Positions 8,826 to 18,980 of a stretch of DNA of 40,160 nucleotides are shown in pieces. A program made the translations under genes and the position numbers. Within the stretch, counting starts at the first letter, position 1, and each line of letters starts with the position of its first letter. The stretch covers positions 1 through 40,160 of the forward strand of contig JAUSNJ010000164.1 in NCBI GenBank assembly GCA_030645355.1. The letters are read 5' to 3'. The notes under the pieces were generated by a model. That model searched no databases. It had not been told where the DNA came from and saw only the letters and a program-made list of their open reading frames with translations. This DNA is from Rhodoferax sp. Its GTDB lineage: Bacteria > Pseudomonadota > Gammaproteobacteria > Burkholderiales > Burkholderiaceae_C.

Positions 8826-9611
8826 TTACTTCCCCAACCACCGCGCGATTAAACCCCTCTTTTCGGGCATCTCGTGCACCTCAACCAATAGCACCGAAAT
8901 ATTATCCCGGCCACCATTTTCATTTGCCAAATCGATCAACTGGCTTGCCTTTTGATCAAGTGACAAATCTTCAGCAACAATTTTAGCGATTGCGCCATCG
9001 TCAACCATGTCTGACAGGCCGTCCGAACACATCAGATAGGTATCCCCAGCCTGCACCACGTGCTCATTGACCTCCAACAAAACCGAGTCGTCAACGCCCA
9101 GCGCACGGGTCACCAGATTCTTGATCGAGGAAGTGACAGCCTGTTCTGGCGTGATCAGACCAGCGTCCATTTGTTCTTGCAATAAGGAATGGTCTTTGGT
9201 AATTTGCTCCAAAACCCCGGCGCGCAACCGATAGCATCGAGAGTCGCCAATATGTCCGAGGACCAATTTATCGTCCCTGAATACCCCGACCACCAGCGTG
9301 GTTCCCATGCCAGCATAGTGCGCATTTGAATTTGCCGAGTTGAAGATGGACCGGTTGGCATTGTCGACGCATATTTCCATAGCGCGCCGGACTTCGCGTG
9401 CTTTGGCGCCATCCCCCGCCTCAGTCAACCAGCGGCTGAGCTCTGATTTGATAAACGCAGTCGCCATCCCACTGGCTATTTCCCCAGCGTTGTAACCACC
9501 CATGCCATCGGCCAACACTGCAGTCAGAGATGGCTCATCAAACACCACCGAATCCTCATTGTTGTCCCTGGCGCGCCCGGGATCGGTCTTTGCAAAAAAT
9601 TGATAAATCAT
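8826..9611 (-). CDS. PP2C-family Ser/Thr protein phosphatase (Stp/PrpC-like)
   Basis: 261 residues, soluble, the usual length for bacterial PP2C enzymes. The metal-ligand motifs appear in order: NNEDSV near 17, VLADGMGGYNAG near 33, GHIGDSRCYR near 105, CSDGLSDMV near 195 and GGRDNISVLLVEV near 235. It would dephosphorylate phospho-Ser/Thr using two Mn or Mg ions, the expected partner of the CHASE2 kinase encoded just upstream (6-base gap). No strong Shine-Dalgarno sequence precedes the ATG, so translation may be coupled to the kinase gene. The FHA gene follows after 48 bases. Confidence 0.92.
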   Translation of the reverse strand: MIYQFFAKTDPGRARDNNEDSVVFDEPSLTAVLADGMGGYNAGEIASGMATAFIKSELSRWLTEAGDGAKAREVRRAMEICVDNANRSIFNSANSNAHYAGMGTTLVVGVFRDDKLVLGHIGDSRCYRLRAGVLEQITKDHSLLQEQMDAGLITPEQAVTSSIKNLVTRALGVDDSVLLEVNEHVVQAGDTYLMCSDGLSDMVDDGAIAKIVAEDLSLDQKASQLIDLANENGGRDNISVLLVEVHEMPEKRGLIARWLGK

Positions 9612-9617
9612 CGGTGT

Positions 9618-12365
9618 TTATTTTTCTAAGTTCAAACCACTGCCAAGGCTTGATTCACCAGGCCTGGTCACCCTTTGAACGACAGTCTTCTCAAAATTCG
9701 CCATTGTTGCCGGAACAGTTTCCGAAAAGTCAGTCTTGCCGTGTCCGGCTGGCGGCATGGACGACACCGTATTTGCGAACGCCACAGTCTTTTCACTGGA
9801 AGCAGTGCCACTTGGTGACGGCGGTATCGGGGTAGCAACTGATGCTACTCCTGACATTTGCCCCATGACAGTACGCAAATCCGCAGCAAACTGATCTCCC
9901 GTCTGATAGCGCGTTTCCGGACGCTTACTTAAAGACAATGCAACAACATCGGCCAGATTCTGTGGCAATTCCGGGCGAATGATGCGAATATCTGGCGCCT
10001 CCTCGTTGGCAATTTTGTACATCAACTCGGACATCGAGTCCCCGCGAAATGGTAACACCCCCGCCAGCATCTGGAACAGCATCACGCCCAGGGAATACAA
10101 ATCCGAACGACCGTCTACTTTCTTACCGGCGAGTTGCTCTGGAGACATGAAACTTGGTGTTCCCAGAACAAGACCGGTCTTGGTTTTGCTCGAATCCGTA
10201 ATGCGCGCGATGCCGAAATCTGTCACCTTCACAGTATCAGTCTGCGCCTCGTACATGATGTTGGCAGGCTTGATGTCGCGGTGCACCACATTCTGTTTGT
10301 GCGCATATGCCAAGGCCTCTGCTACACGGGCCACGATACTGATTACCACCGGAACTGGAAGCAATTGACCTCCCTTGCAGTGGTCGGCCAGATCCTTGCC
10401 CTTGAGGAACTCCATCGCGATAAAGGCGAGATCGTGCTCTTCACCGGCATCGAAAATGGTCACAATATTCTGGTGCTGCAAGCGTCCCGCCGTCTCTGCC
10501 TCTCGAAAGAAGCGTTCACGCGCATCCACGAGTTCGTCGCCGGCAAACTCCTGGCTCAACGCCATGGTTTTGATGGCCACGACGCGACCAATCTTCGGGT
10601 CTTTGCCCAAATAGACCACACCCATTGCGCCTTTGCCCAATTCTTTCTCAACCTGATAGCGGCCCAGCATGGGTTTCTCTACCGCCCCCCCCTCCAGCAA
10701 CATGGTGCCCCCAGGGTGGCTCGCTCCTCCACCCAACATCACCGTTTCTGACAGGTTCTTGGCGCGACTGAGTTTGGCCTTGATGTCTTTGTATCCTTTA
10801 TCAAAGGCCGCCATATGCTCATAGACAGCCTCAGCCTTGTTGAACTGGCGTTTACGCTCAAAGTCCATCGCCAGGCTGTACAGATTGCCCATCACGGCTT
10901 CGTTCATGGGAACCCTGCGGAAACGGTCAAACGCCATATCCAATTGGCCTTGCCCCTGCAATGCCAGACCCATCATGCGATTGGTCTCCGCAGACTCTTC
11001 GTCTGCTTGAACTTTGCCCGCCTCGGTGACCAGGAAGCGTTTGGTCGTCAGCGCCAGATGCCCCACGATCAAAAGAGTAGCGGGAAAGACCAGTTCCAGC
11101 CAAGTGGCCGACACGGAGAGGAGGCCAAACTCCAGTGCCAACAGACCAACAAACAACACCAGTGTTCCGCTGGCAGCCATACCTGCAGACATTCGAGGCA
11201 GTGCGGCGATGACATAGGCCGCTACCAACAAAAGCAATCCGGTGGTGGCCCAAATACCCCAAGTCGGCTGAACAATGAAGTGCTCGCTCAAAATGCTGGA
11301 AGTAATGTGCGCAATCGTCTCGGCGGGGGACAAGGCAGGGTTGCCTGGCACTGGGAATTGGACACCCACACCCGCTGCAGTGGCTCCAATAATGACAATC
11401 TTATCGGTGTACTTGGATGCTGGAATCTTGCCCGTGAGTACGTCGTAAAAAGAATCAGCGGCATACGCAGGCCTTCCATCACGTCCCTTGTAGAACTGAG
11501 GCAGCATCAAGGCAGACTCATCGGTCTTTATCCGCAATTTTCCGATCTGTACGGACTGACCTGCGTTAAGGCGAATATCGGAAGCCGACAAATTCAAACT
11601 CTTCACAGCTGCAAGCAGAGCCATTGAAGGAACGGCCTTGCCATAATAATTGACCAGCAACGGCTCCCTGCGCACAGCGCCATCAACCAAATCCGGAAAC
11701 TGGTTCAGGTGCCCAACGCCGGCAGCAACACTCCCGATGGAAGCGATCGGCTCCTGTGCCCGAACGGCAGGCAAAGAGAACCCGTTGGGATCATCGAGCG
11801 CGCTATTGAGCGCGTAATCTGGCAGTGGATTGTCTGGCTTTCCCTGCTGCTCACCAAAGACAAATACAGAAGGCAATAATACGTTGCCCGCATGTTTGAG
11901 GCTTGCAGCGAGAACAGCGTCGGTGTCCAGCGCGACCTCGGCCTCGGATATCAACTGACCCAGTTGCTCATGGGTTGCTGACGCTTCAGGAGACACACCT
12001 AAGACCGACTTCATCTTCCGAATGAAGGCCAATCCACGGTCAACCTGTGGCTCAGTAAAGAAAACCGTGTGGACGATGGTCTTGACCTTGGCCGCTGCGA
12101 GTTGGTCGATCAGTTTGGCGTGGATATCGCGCGGCCAGGGCCAGCGCCCCAAGTTGGCAATGCTCTGGTCATCAATTGCGATGACGGCTATGCGCTCCGA
12201 TGGTTGGCGAGTTGTACTGGTGCTGGCAAAGTCGTAAAAACGACGCTCCATCGTGCCGATGAAGTCAGTCGACAGGTGAAGCACGATCACCGCGACTACT
12301 ATCGCCACGCCGGAAAACCAATCGGCCCTCCAGAAGGACCCGGACTTAAATGAAGATTTCGCCAC
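9618..12365 (-). CDS. CHASE2-domain transmembrane Ser/Thr protein kinase
   Basis: 915 residues. An N-terminal membrane helix is followed by an extracytoplasmic CHASE2 domain (to about 340; RIAVIAIDDQS, DKIVIIGATAAG), about three membrane helices (355-440), a helical linker (450-535) and a Hanks-type kinase domain from about 567: GKGAMGVVY, catalytic Lys in VAIKTM, HRDIKPAN near 694, DFGIAR near 715, and SFMSPEQL. The roughly 75-residue tail is Ser/Thr/Pro-rich and repeats a Glu-Lys/Glu-Thr-Val motif (Thr860, Thr883, Thr894); a related one is Thr541 before the kinase. These look like autophosphorylation or FHA-docking sites (inference). The start is GTG at 12365 with AAGGCAGG upstream. The sensor fold is shared with the adenylate cyclase four genes along. 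It is the first gene of the operon. Confidence 0.9.
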   Translation of the reverse strand: MAKSSFKSGSFWRADWFSGVAIVVAVIVLHLSTDFIGTMERRFYDFASTSTTRQPSERIAVIAIDDQSIANLGRWPWPRDIHAKLIDQLAAAKVKTIVHTVFFTEPQVDRGLAFIRKMKSVLGVSPEASATHEQLGQLISEAEVALDTDAVLAASLKHAGNVLLPSVFVFGEQQGKPDNPLPDYALNSALDDPNGFSLPAVRAQEPIASIGSVAAGVGHLNQFPDLVDGAVRREPLLVNYYGKAVPSMALLAAVKSLNLSASDIRLNAGQSVQIGKLRIKTDESALMLPQFYKGRDGRPAYAADSFYDVLTGKIPASKYTDKIVIIGATAAGVGVQFPVPGNPALSPAETIAHITSSILSEHFIVQPTWGIWATTGLLLLVAAYVIAALPRMSAGMAASGTLVLFVGLLALEFGLLSVSATWLELVFPATLLIVGHLALTTKRFLVTEAGKVQADEESAETNRMMGLALQGQGQLDMAFDRFRRVPMNEAVMGNLYSLAMDFERKRQFNKAEAVYEHMAAFDKGYKDIKAKLSRAKNLSETVMLGGGASHPGGTMLLEGGAVEKPMLGRYQVEKELGKGAMGVVYLGKDPKIGRVVAIKTMALSQEFAGDELVDARERFFREAETAGRLQHQNIVTIFDAGEEHDLAFIAMEFLKGKDLADHCKGGQLLPVPVVISIVARVAEALAYAHKQNVVHRDIKPANIMYEAQTDTVKVTDFGIARITDSSKTKTGLVLGTPSFMSPEQLAGKKVDGRSDLYSLGVMLFQMLAGVLPFRGDSMSELMYKIANEEAPDIRIIRPELPQNLADVVALSLSKRPETRYQTGDQFAADLRTVMGQMSGVASVATPIPPSPSGTASSEKTVAFANTVSSMPPAGHGKTDFSETVPATMANFEKTVVQRVTRPGESSLGSGLNLEK

Positions 12366-12547
12366 GTACCTGCCTTACCCCTATATGCAGCTGCTCTTGA
12401 ACGACAGCACCCACCCACAATGAGATCTCGACGGCAAGGCCGAGCTAGGAGTGACCTTAGCACAGGAAGGTGCGCCCGACAAGGCAGTTGTTAACCTAAG
12501 TCGGGTTTACATACCGTGGGAGCTATCGATCGTGCGTCGAATCGGTA

Positions 12548-13246
12548 CTATTGCTCTGGCTGGCCGCGGCGTTTCAACAGTGCGCCGATCAGGAAAACGA
12601 ACAGCGCCCCGGCCGCACCCATGCTGTAGTTCCACGCCCCCGACTGCGGTATCAACCCCTGCACAGCGGGGTCGCTGTGCGCCATCGTGCCGGCAATCCA
12701 TCCGAGCAACATGCCTCCAACCGCAATGATCAGTGGGAATCGATCCATCAGCTTCAGTACCAGCTGACTGCCCCAAATGATGATGGGGATACTGACCAAA
12801 AGGCCAAAAATGACCAGGGGCAGCTGATGCTGGCCACCCGCACCGGTTGCTGCGCCTGCGATGGCAATCACATTGTCAATACTCATCACAAGGTCCGCCA
12901 CGATCACCGTCTTGACCGCTGCCCACAGTTTGTCGCTCGCCTGGATATTGGAGTGCTCATCTTCATCCTGCGGCGCCAGCAGTTTGACCCCAATCCACAA
13001 TAGCAGGGCTGCACCGACGATCTTGAGATACGGGATCTGGAGCAAAGTCAGAGCAAAAGCGATCAGTATGACGCGCAGCACAATGGCGCCCGCCGTACCC
13101 CACAAAATGCCTTTGATCCGCAGGTTGGGAGGCAATTGTCTGCAGGCCAACGCAATGACCACTGCATTGTCGCCCCCAAGCAAGATGTCGATCATGATGA
13201 TCTGACCAACTGCCAGCCAGAAGTGTGCAGTAAGAAATTCTTCCAT
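12548..13246 (-). CDS. TerC/YjbE-family integral membrane protein
   Basis: 232 residues with about seven membrane helices. The two family signatures are visible: DILLGGDNAVVIALA near 20 and DLVMSIDNVIAIAGA near 120, each with the paired acidic residues of TerC-like proteins. The family includes Mn2+ exporters and YjbE/YkoY proteins that metallate exported enzymes; the exact ion here is not readable. GAGGAAC precedes the ATG. It lies downstream of sucD on the same strand but behind a clear terminator, so it is probably transcribed on its own. No yybP-ykoY-type riboswitch is recognisable in the short leader. Confidence 0.85.
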   Translation of the reverse strand: MEEFLTAHFWLAVGQIIMIDILLGGDNAVVIALACRQLPPNLRIKGILWGTAGAIVLRVILIAFALTLLQIPYLKIVGAALLLWIGVKLLAPQDEDEHSNIQASDKLWAAVKTVIVADLVMSIDNVIAIAGAATGAGGQHQLPLVIFGLLVSIPIIIWGSQLVLKLMDRFPLIIAVGGMLLGWIAGTMAHSDPAVQGLIPQSGAWNYSMGAAGALFVFLIGALLKRRGQPEQ

Positions 13247-13286
13247 GGTGTTCCTCGAACTGCCCTACAGACTACGCAACGGGCGC

Positions 13287-13324
13287 ACAAAAATCAAAAC
13301 CGGGCCACCCATGACGGGGCCCGG
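13287..13324 (-). terminator. Intrinsic terminator of the sucCD operon
   Basis: On the minus strand a stem of seven G:C pairs (arms 13318-13324 and 13300-13306, loop 11) is followed directly by TTTTGATTTTTG. It lies 59 bases past the sucD stop and before the TerC gene, so it is placed to end sucCD transcription. Confidence 0.8.
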
Positions 13325-13383
13325 CTTCACATTATGTCCAAGTGGTGCGACCACCCGCAAGCAGGCGGCAACGCAACCTCTAT

Positions 13384-14277
13384 TTACAGCAATGCCTTGA
13401 GCAGCTTCGCCATCTCTGATGGATTGCGCGTGACAGTAAAGCCACACTCTTCCATCACCGCCAGCTTGGCATCGGCCGTATCAGCACCGCCAGAAATCAG
13501 CGCGCCGGCGTGGCCCATGCGCTTGCCTGCGGGTGCAGTCACTCCGGCAATGAAACCAACGATGGGCTTCTTCATGTTGAGCTTGCACCAACGGGCTGCC
13601 TCGGCTTCGTCGGGTCCGCCGATTTCGCCAATCATGATGACCGCGTCGGTATCCGGATCTTCGTTGAAGGCGCGCATCACGTCGATGTGCTTCAGGCCAT
13701 TGATGGGGTCACCACCAATACCGACCGCGGAAGACTGGCCCAGACCGATTTCAGTCAATTGCGCCACCGCTTCGTACGTCAGCGTGCCAGAACGGCTCAC
13801 CACACCGATGCGACCCTTGCGATGGATGTGACCGGGCATGATGCCGATCTTGATTTCGTCGGGCGTGATCAAACCAGGGCAGTTGGGTCCCAGCAGCAGG
13901 GTCTTCTTGCCGCCAGCCGCTTCCTTGGCCTTCATGCGGTTGCGCACTTCCAGCATGTCGCGAACCGGGATGCCTTCGGTGATGCAGATCGCCAGATCCA
14001 GATCGGCCTCAACCGCTTCCCAGATGGCCGCTGCAGCGCCTGCCGGCGGTACATAGATCACTGAAACAGTAGCGCCGGTTTCGGATGCGGCTTCCTTGAC
14101 GGAGGCGTAGATCGGAATATTGAAGATGGACTCGCCGGCCTTCTTGGGGTTCACGCCCGCCACGAAGCAGTTCTTGCCGTTTGCATACTCCTGGCACTTT
14201 TCCGTATGGAACTGCCCCGTCTTGCCGGTGATGCCCTGGGTAATGACCCTGGTGTCTTTATTGATGTAGATCGACAT
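13384..14277 (-). CDS. sucD: Succinyl-CoA synthetase (ADP-forming) alpha subunit
   Basis: 297 residues, the standard length. It forms the alpha2beta2 or alpha-beta enzyme with SucC and makes succinate, ATP and CoA from succinyl-CoA in the citric acid cycle. The CoA-binding Rossmann start (TQGITGKTGQFH), the LLGPNCPG segment and the phospho-histidine loop GHAGALISGG near 240-250 are all present. It follows sucC by 5 bases, an operon arrangement seen in most proteobacteria, and is followed by a strong terminator. Confidence 0.97.
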   Translation of the reverse strand: MSIYINKDTRVITQGITGKTGQFHTEKCQEYANGKNCFVAGVNPKKAGESIFNIPIYASVKEAASETGATVSVIYVPPAGAAAAIWEAVEADLDLAICITEGIPVRDMLEVRNRMKAKEAAGGKKTLLLGPNCPGLITPDEIKIGIMPGHIHRKGRIGVVSRSGTLTYEAVAQLTEIGLGQSSAVGIGGDPINGLKHIDVMRAFNEDPDTDAVIMIGEIGGPDEAEAARWCKLNMKKPIVGFIAGVTAPAGKRMGHAGALISGGADTADAKLAVMEECGFTVTRNPSEMAKLLKALL

Positions 14278-14282
14278 TTTGA

Positions 14283-15446
<1,164 letters not shown>

Positions 15447-15483
15447 GACGTCTCTTAGGGAGCTGGACAAATTTCACCAAATT

Positions 15484-15498
15484 GCAACAATTTGTTGC
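15484..15498. promoter_or_regulatory. Perfect 15-base palindrome in the sucC/argC divergent region
   Basis: GCAACAA-T-TTGTTGC is a perfect 7-1-7 palindrome, 37 bases upstream of the sucC start, in the 182-base gap between divergent sucC and argC. A dimeric repressor site is plausible but the protein is unknown. Confidence 0.35.
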
Positions 15499-15628
15499 CG
15501 CAAACTGGCACTGGACACATCAACTCCGAAATGTATCATGTTGCAATGCACCAAACTTGTGTCTGGCTTACAGCCCGGGTTTGGCCCCGATTCGCTTCTC
15601 CCTGTGGAGCCGCTGTGGCGGCAATGGC

Positions 15629-16564
15629 ATGAACAAAATATTTATTGATGGCGAGGCTGGCACCACCGGCCTGCTGATCCGGGAACGGCTGCAAACCATG
15701 GCCGGTGTGGAACTCATCAGCATAGCCCCGGCCCTGCGCAAGGACGCCAGCGCCAAGCAGGCGCTGATAGCCCAGGCCGATCTGGTCGTGCTCTGCCTGC
15801 ACGACGATGCTGCTATTGAATCCGTAGCAATGATTGACGCATTGACGAGGGCCAATAGCGGGAAAGGCCCCAAGGTCATCGACGCCTCCACCGCGCACCG
15901 CACAGCGCCCGGCTGGGTCTATGGCTTTCCCGAACTGGCCGCCGGCCAACGTGAAGCCGTGGTTCGGGCCAGTCGTGTGGCCAACCCCGGTTGCTATGCC
16001 ACCGGCGCCATTGCGCTGATCCGGCCGCTGGTGGATGCTGGTTTGTTACCCGCCGATTTTCCGGTCTGCCTTCCGTCGATCAGCGGCTACTCCGGTGGCG
16101 GACGCAACATGATCGAAGCCTATGAGGGAGGAACCGCTCCGCCCATGGAACTCTACGGTTTGGGCCTCAAGCACAAACATATTCCCGAAATCATGCGCTA
16201 CACCGGACTGACCCGCAGACCCTTGTTTGTGCCGTCCGTTGGCAATTTCAAGCAGGGCATGCTGGTGCAGTTGCCCCTGCATTTGGACTTGTTGCCGGGC
16301 AAACCTTCGGCCCAGGATCTGCATGCCGCCTTGCAAAAGCACTACGCCGGTAGCGAATGGGTGACCGTGGAGGCGGCCACCGCCGACCAAAAGCTCGACG
16401 CCGTGGCGTTGAACGATACCAACAAGATGGAATTGCGGGTGTTTGCCAACGATGCCAAGGCCGACGGGTTTGCGCATGCGGTGCTGGTGGCGCGACTGGA
16501 CAATCTGGGCAAGGGCGCCAGCGGTGCTGCAGTACAAAACCTGAAGTTGATGCTGGAAATTTGA
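15629..16564 (+). CDS. argC: N-acetyl-gamma-glutamyl-phosphate reductase (type 2)
   Basis: 311 residues, the shorter type-2 form of ArgC. It reduces N-acetylglutamyl-5-phosphate to the semialdehyde with NADPH in arginine biosynthesis. The N-terminal [12 protein letters not shown] holds the nucleotide-binding loop, the active-site Cys lies in [11 protein letters not shown] near 115, and [12 protein letters not shown] and HKHIPE are typical of the family. The ATG at 15629 fits the family start; upstream codons in frame (from 15482) are not family-like. No other arg gene lies nearby. It ends 20 bases before a large inverted repeat shared with convergent recX. Confidence 0.93.
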   Translation: MNKIFIDGEAGTTGLLIRERLQTMAGVELISIAPALRKDASAKQALIAQADLVVLCLHDDAAIESVAMIDALTRANSGKGPKVIDASTAHRTAPGWVYGFPELAAGQREAVVRASRVANPGCYATGAIALIRPLVDAGLLPADFPVCLPSISGYSGGGRNMIEAYEGGTAPPMELYGLGLKHKHIPEIMRYTGLTRRPLFVPSVGNFKQGMLVQLPLHLDLLPGKPSAQDLHAALQKHYAGSEWVTVEAATADQKLDAVALNDTNKMELRVFANDAKADGFAHAVLVARLDNLGKGASGAAVQNLKLMLEI

Positions 16565-16584
16565 TCTTGCTACGTATGTTCACG

Positions 16585-16662
16585 CCGGGGCAGGGAGAAG
16601 CCTAAGCCCTCATCAGTCCCTGCTGGTCCAGGAAATCGGGCTTAGGCTTCTCCCTGCCCCGG
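16585..16662. repeat. Perfect 25-bp inverted repeat between argC and recX
   Basis: The arms 16585-16609 and 16638-16662 are perfect reverse complements of 25 bases, with a 28-base loop. It fills the gap between the convergent stops of argC (16564) and recX (16677). It may act as a two-way terminator, though neither side has a proper T-tract, or be an interspersed hairpin element. Confidence 0.9.
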
Positions 16663-16676
16663 CTGATTTGGCGTCT

Positions 16677-17132
16677 CTATTCTTCTTCGTCACCACCACC
16701 GGACACCACTTTGCGGATGGCATCGCCGCCAAAACCGCGACTGGCCAGAAAGCGCATCTGTTTGCCGCGCTCGGCTGCGTCAAGCGGTGGTTGGCCAAAC
16801 TTCCTGCGCCAGACTTCGCGGGCGCGCTCGACCTCGGTAGCACGCAATTGGGCAATGGCGTCCAGCACCGCTTCCGGTGCCAGGCCCTTGCCCTGCAACT
16901 CCTGGCGAATGCGTGCCGTGCCCAGTTTGGCCGAGCGCCGGTTCAGCACCGACTCGACGACCCGCTGCTCGTTGATAAAGCCCTTGGCCTGCAATTCATC
17001 GAGCGCCTTGGCCAGGGCTCCCGGCTCTTCCTCATACTGCGCCAGCTTGCGCTCCAGCTCAACGCGGGAATGCTCCCGCGCGCTGAGTAGGCGCAGCGCG
17101 CGGCCTTTAAGGGATAGGGGGGTGGTGACCAT
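16677..17132 (-). CDS. recX: Regulatory protein RecX
   Basis: 151 residues, helix-rich and charged. RecX binds along RecA filaments and inhibits RecA activity. It starts with LSLKGRALRLLSAREHS, continues with LDELQAKGFINEQRV and the family's tandem three-helix repeats, and ends with a Glu-rich tail (GGGDEEE). It follows recA by 71 bases on the same strand, the usual recA-recX order. No strong Shine-Dalgarno sequence is seen before the ATG. An interspersed repeat sits between recA and recX. Confidence 0.93.
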   Translation of the reverse strand: MVTTPLSLKGRALRLLSAREHSRVELERKLAQYEEEPGALAKALDELQAKGFINEQRVVESVLNRRSAKLGTARIRQELQGKGLAPEAVLDAIAQLRATEVERAREVWRRKFGQPPLDAAERGKQMRFLASRGFGGDAIRKVVSGGGDEEE

Positions 17133-17169
17133 GGCTGGGTGTGAGAGGTGGATCCGCTACCAAAACAGG

Positions 17170-17203
17170 AATGCTCTGATTTTGATAGCGATACTCTTAG
17201 ACT

Positions 17204-17214
<11 letters not shown>
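17170..17214 (-). repeat. Interspersed repeat copy A, overlapping the end of recA
   Basis: This stretch matches the repeat at 39976-40021 over about 45 bases, sharing TTGATAGCG and TTTACGAGGGCT on the plus strand. The hairpin arm complementary to GATAGC is decayed here (GCTCTG). On the minus strand the repeat begins inside recA and supplies its last codons and TAA stop. Confidence 0.65.
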
Positions 17215-18292
<1,078 letters not shown>

Positions 18293-18351
18293 GGAAATCT
18301 CCTTAAAAATCAATGTGGTGGCGCATGTCAACCGTTGGGATTAATCACAGG

Positions 18352-18367
18352 CTGGATGCTTGAACAG
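18352..18367. promoter_or_regulatory. LexA (SOS) box upstream of recA
   Basis: CTGGATGCTTGAACAG fits the CTG-N10-CAG pattern of the LexA operator, and its right half extends to the consensus ACAGTA. It lies 60 bases upstream of the recA start in the recA/marR divergent region, where SOS control of recA is expected. Confidence 0.65.
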
Positions 18368-18434
18368 TAGTTTAAACGCAGTTATTGAAATCGGTAAACA
18401 GAATATTTAGTCAGTTTGCATTACCATTTAATCC

Positions 18435-18917
18435 ATGACTGAACGGACACTGCCAACCGCGGAAAGCTGGCGCCACTCCCACGTTGGCCACTGGCTGCGC
18501 CTGGCGCTGGAGCGCTTCGATGCCCGGGTGCTGGCCCTCATGGCCCACCACGCCGGCATGCCCCTGGGCCTCGCCAATCTGGTGGCGCGGGGACAAGTGG
18601 GCGCCGCGCACATCCACATCACCCGCCATCTGGCGACCAACGGATCGCGCCTGACCGAGCTGGCCCGCCAGGCGGGCATGAGCAAGCAGGCCATGGGCGC
18701 CTTGGTTGCGCAATGCGAAGCCTGGGGCATGGTGGAGCGCATGCCAGACCCGCAGGACGCGCGGGCGCGGCAGCTGCGTTTCACCGCCACTGGACTGGCC
18801 TGGCTGGAAGCCTACCGGGCGGCGGTTGCGCAAGCCGAACTGGAACTGCGCCAGGCGGTGGGAGAAGAAGTCGCGACCGTCCTGTCCATCGGGCTGGAGG
18901 CCTACAGTGGAGCCTAG
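18435..18917 (+). CDS. MarR-family transcriptional regulator
   Basis: 160 residues. A winged helix-turn-helix is seen around residues 60-115: RLTELARQAGMSKQAMGALV, then the wing sequence VERMPDPQDARARQLRFTATG, in which the D.R...L.LT pattern of MarR proteins is clear. Flanking helices would form the dimer. The ligand and targets are unknown. It is divergent from recA, and the response regulator gene follows 63 bases downstream on the same strand. It could equally be called a general winged-helix regulator, but MarR fits best. Confidence 0.8.
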   Translation: MTERTLPTAESWRHSHVGHWLRLALERFDARVLALMAHHAGMPLGLANLVARGQVGAAHIHITRHLATNGSRLTELARQAGMSKQAMGALVAQCEAWGMVERMPDPQDARARQLRFTATGLAWLEAYRAAVAQAELELRQAVGEEVATVLSIGLEAYSGA

Positions 18918-18980
18918 AATGACGAAAACACCCATCGCAGCGATCTGCAGCAGACACTGTGAGAACAACGAGGAGCCGAC

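Noticed and set aside
12475..12505. CCCGAC...GTCGGG hairpin between TerC and the kinase genes
   Set aside because: Only six pairs with a 19-base loop and no T-tract; too weak to call a terminator.
13247..13286. Possible Mn-type (yybP-ykoY) riboswitch before the TerC gene
   Set aside because: Only about 40 bases lie between the sucCD terminator and the start; no riboswitch core is seen.
13000..13300. Tellurite resistance role for the TerC-like protein
   Set aside because: No other ter genes are present; the length and motifs fit the YjbE/TerC family in general, so a resistance label would be over-reading.
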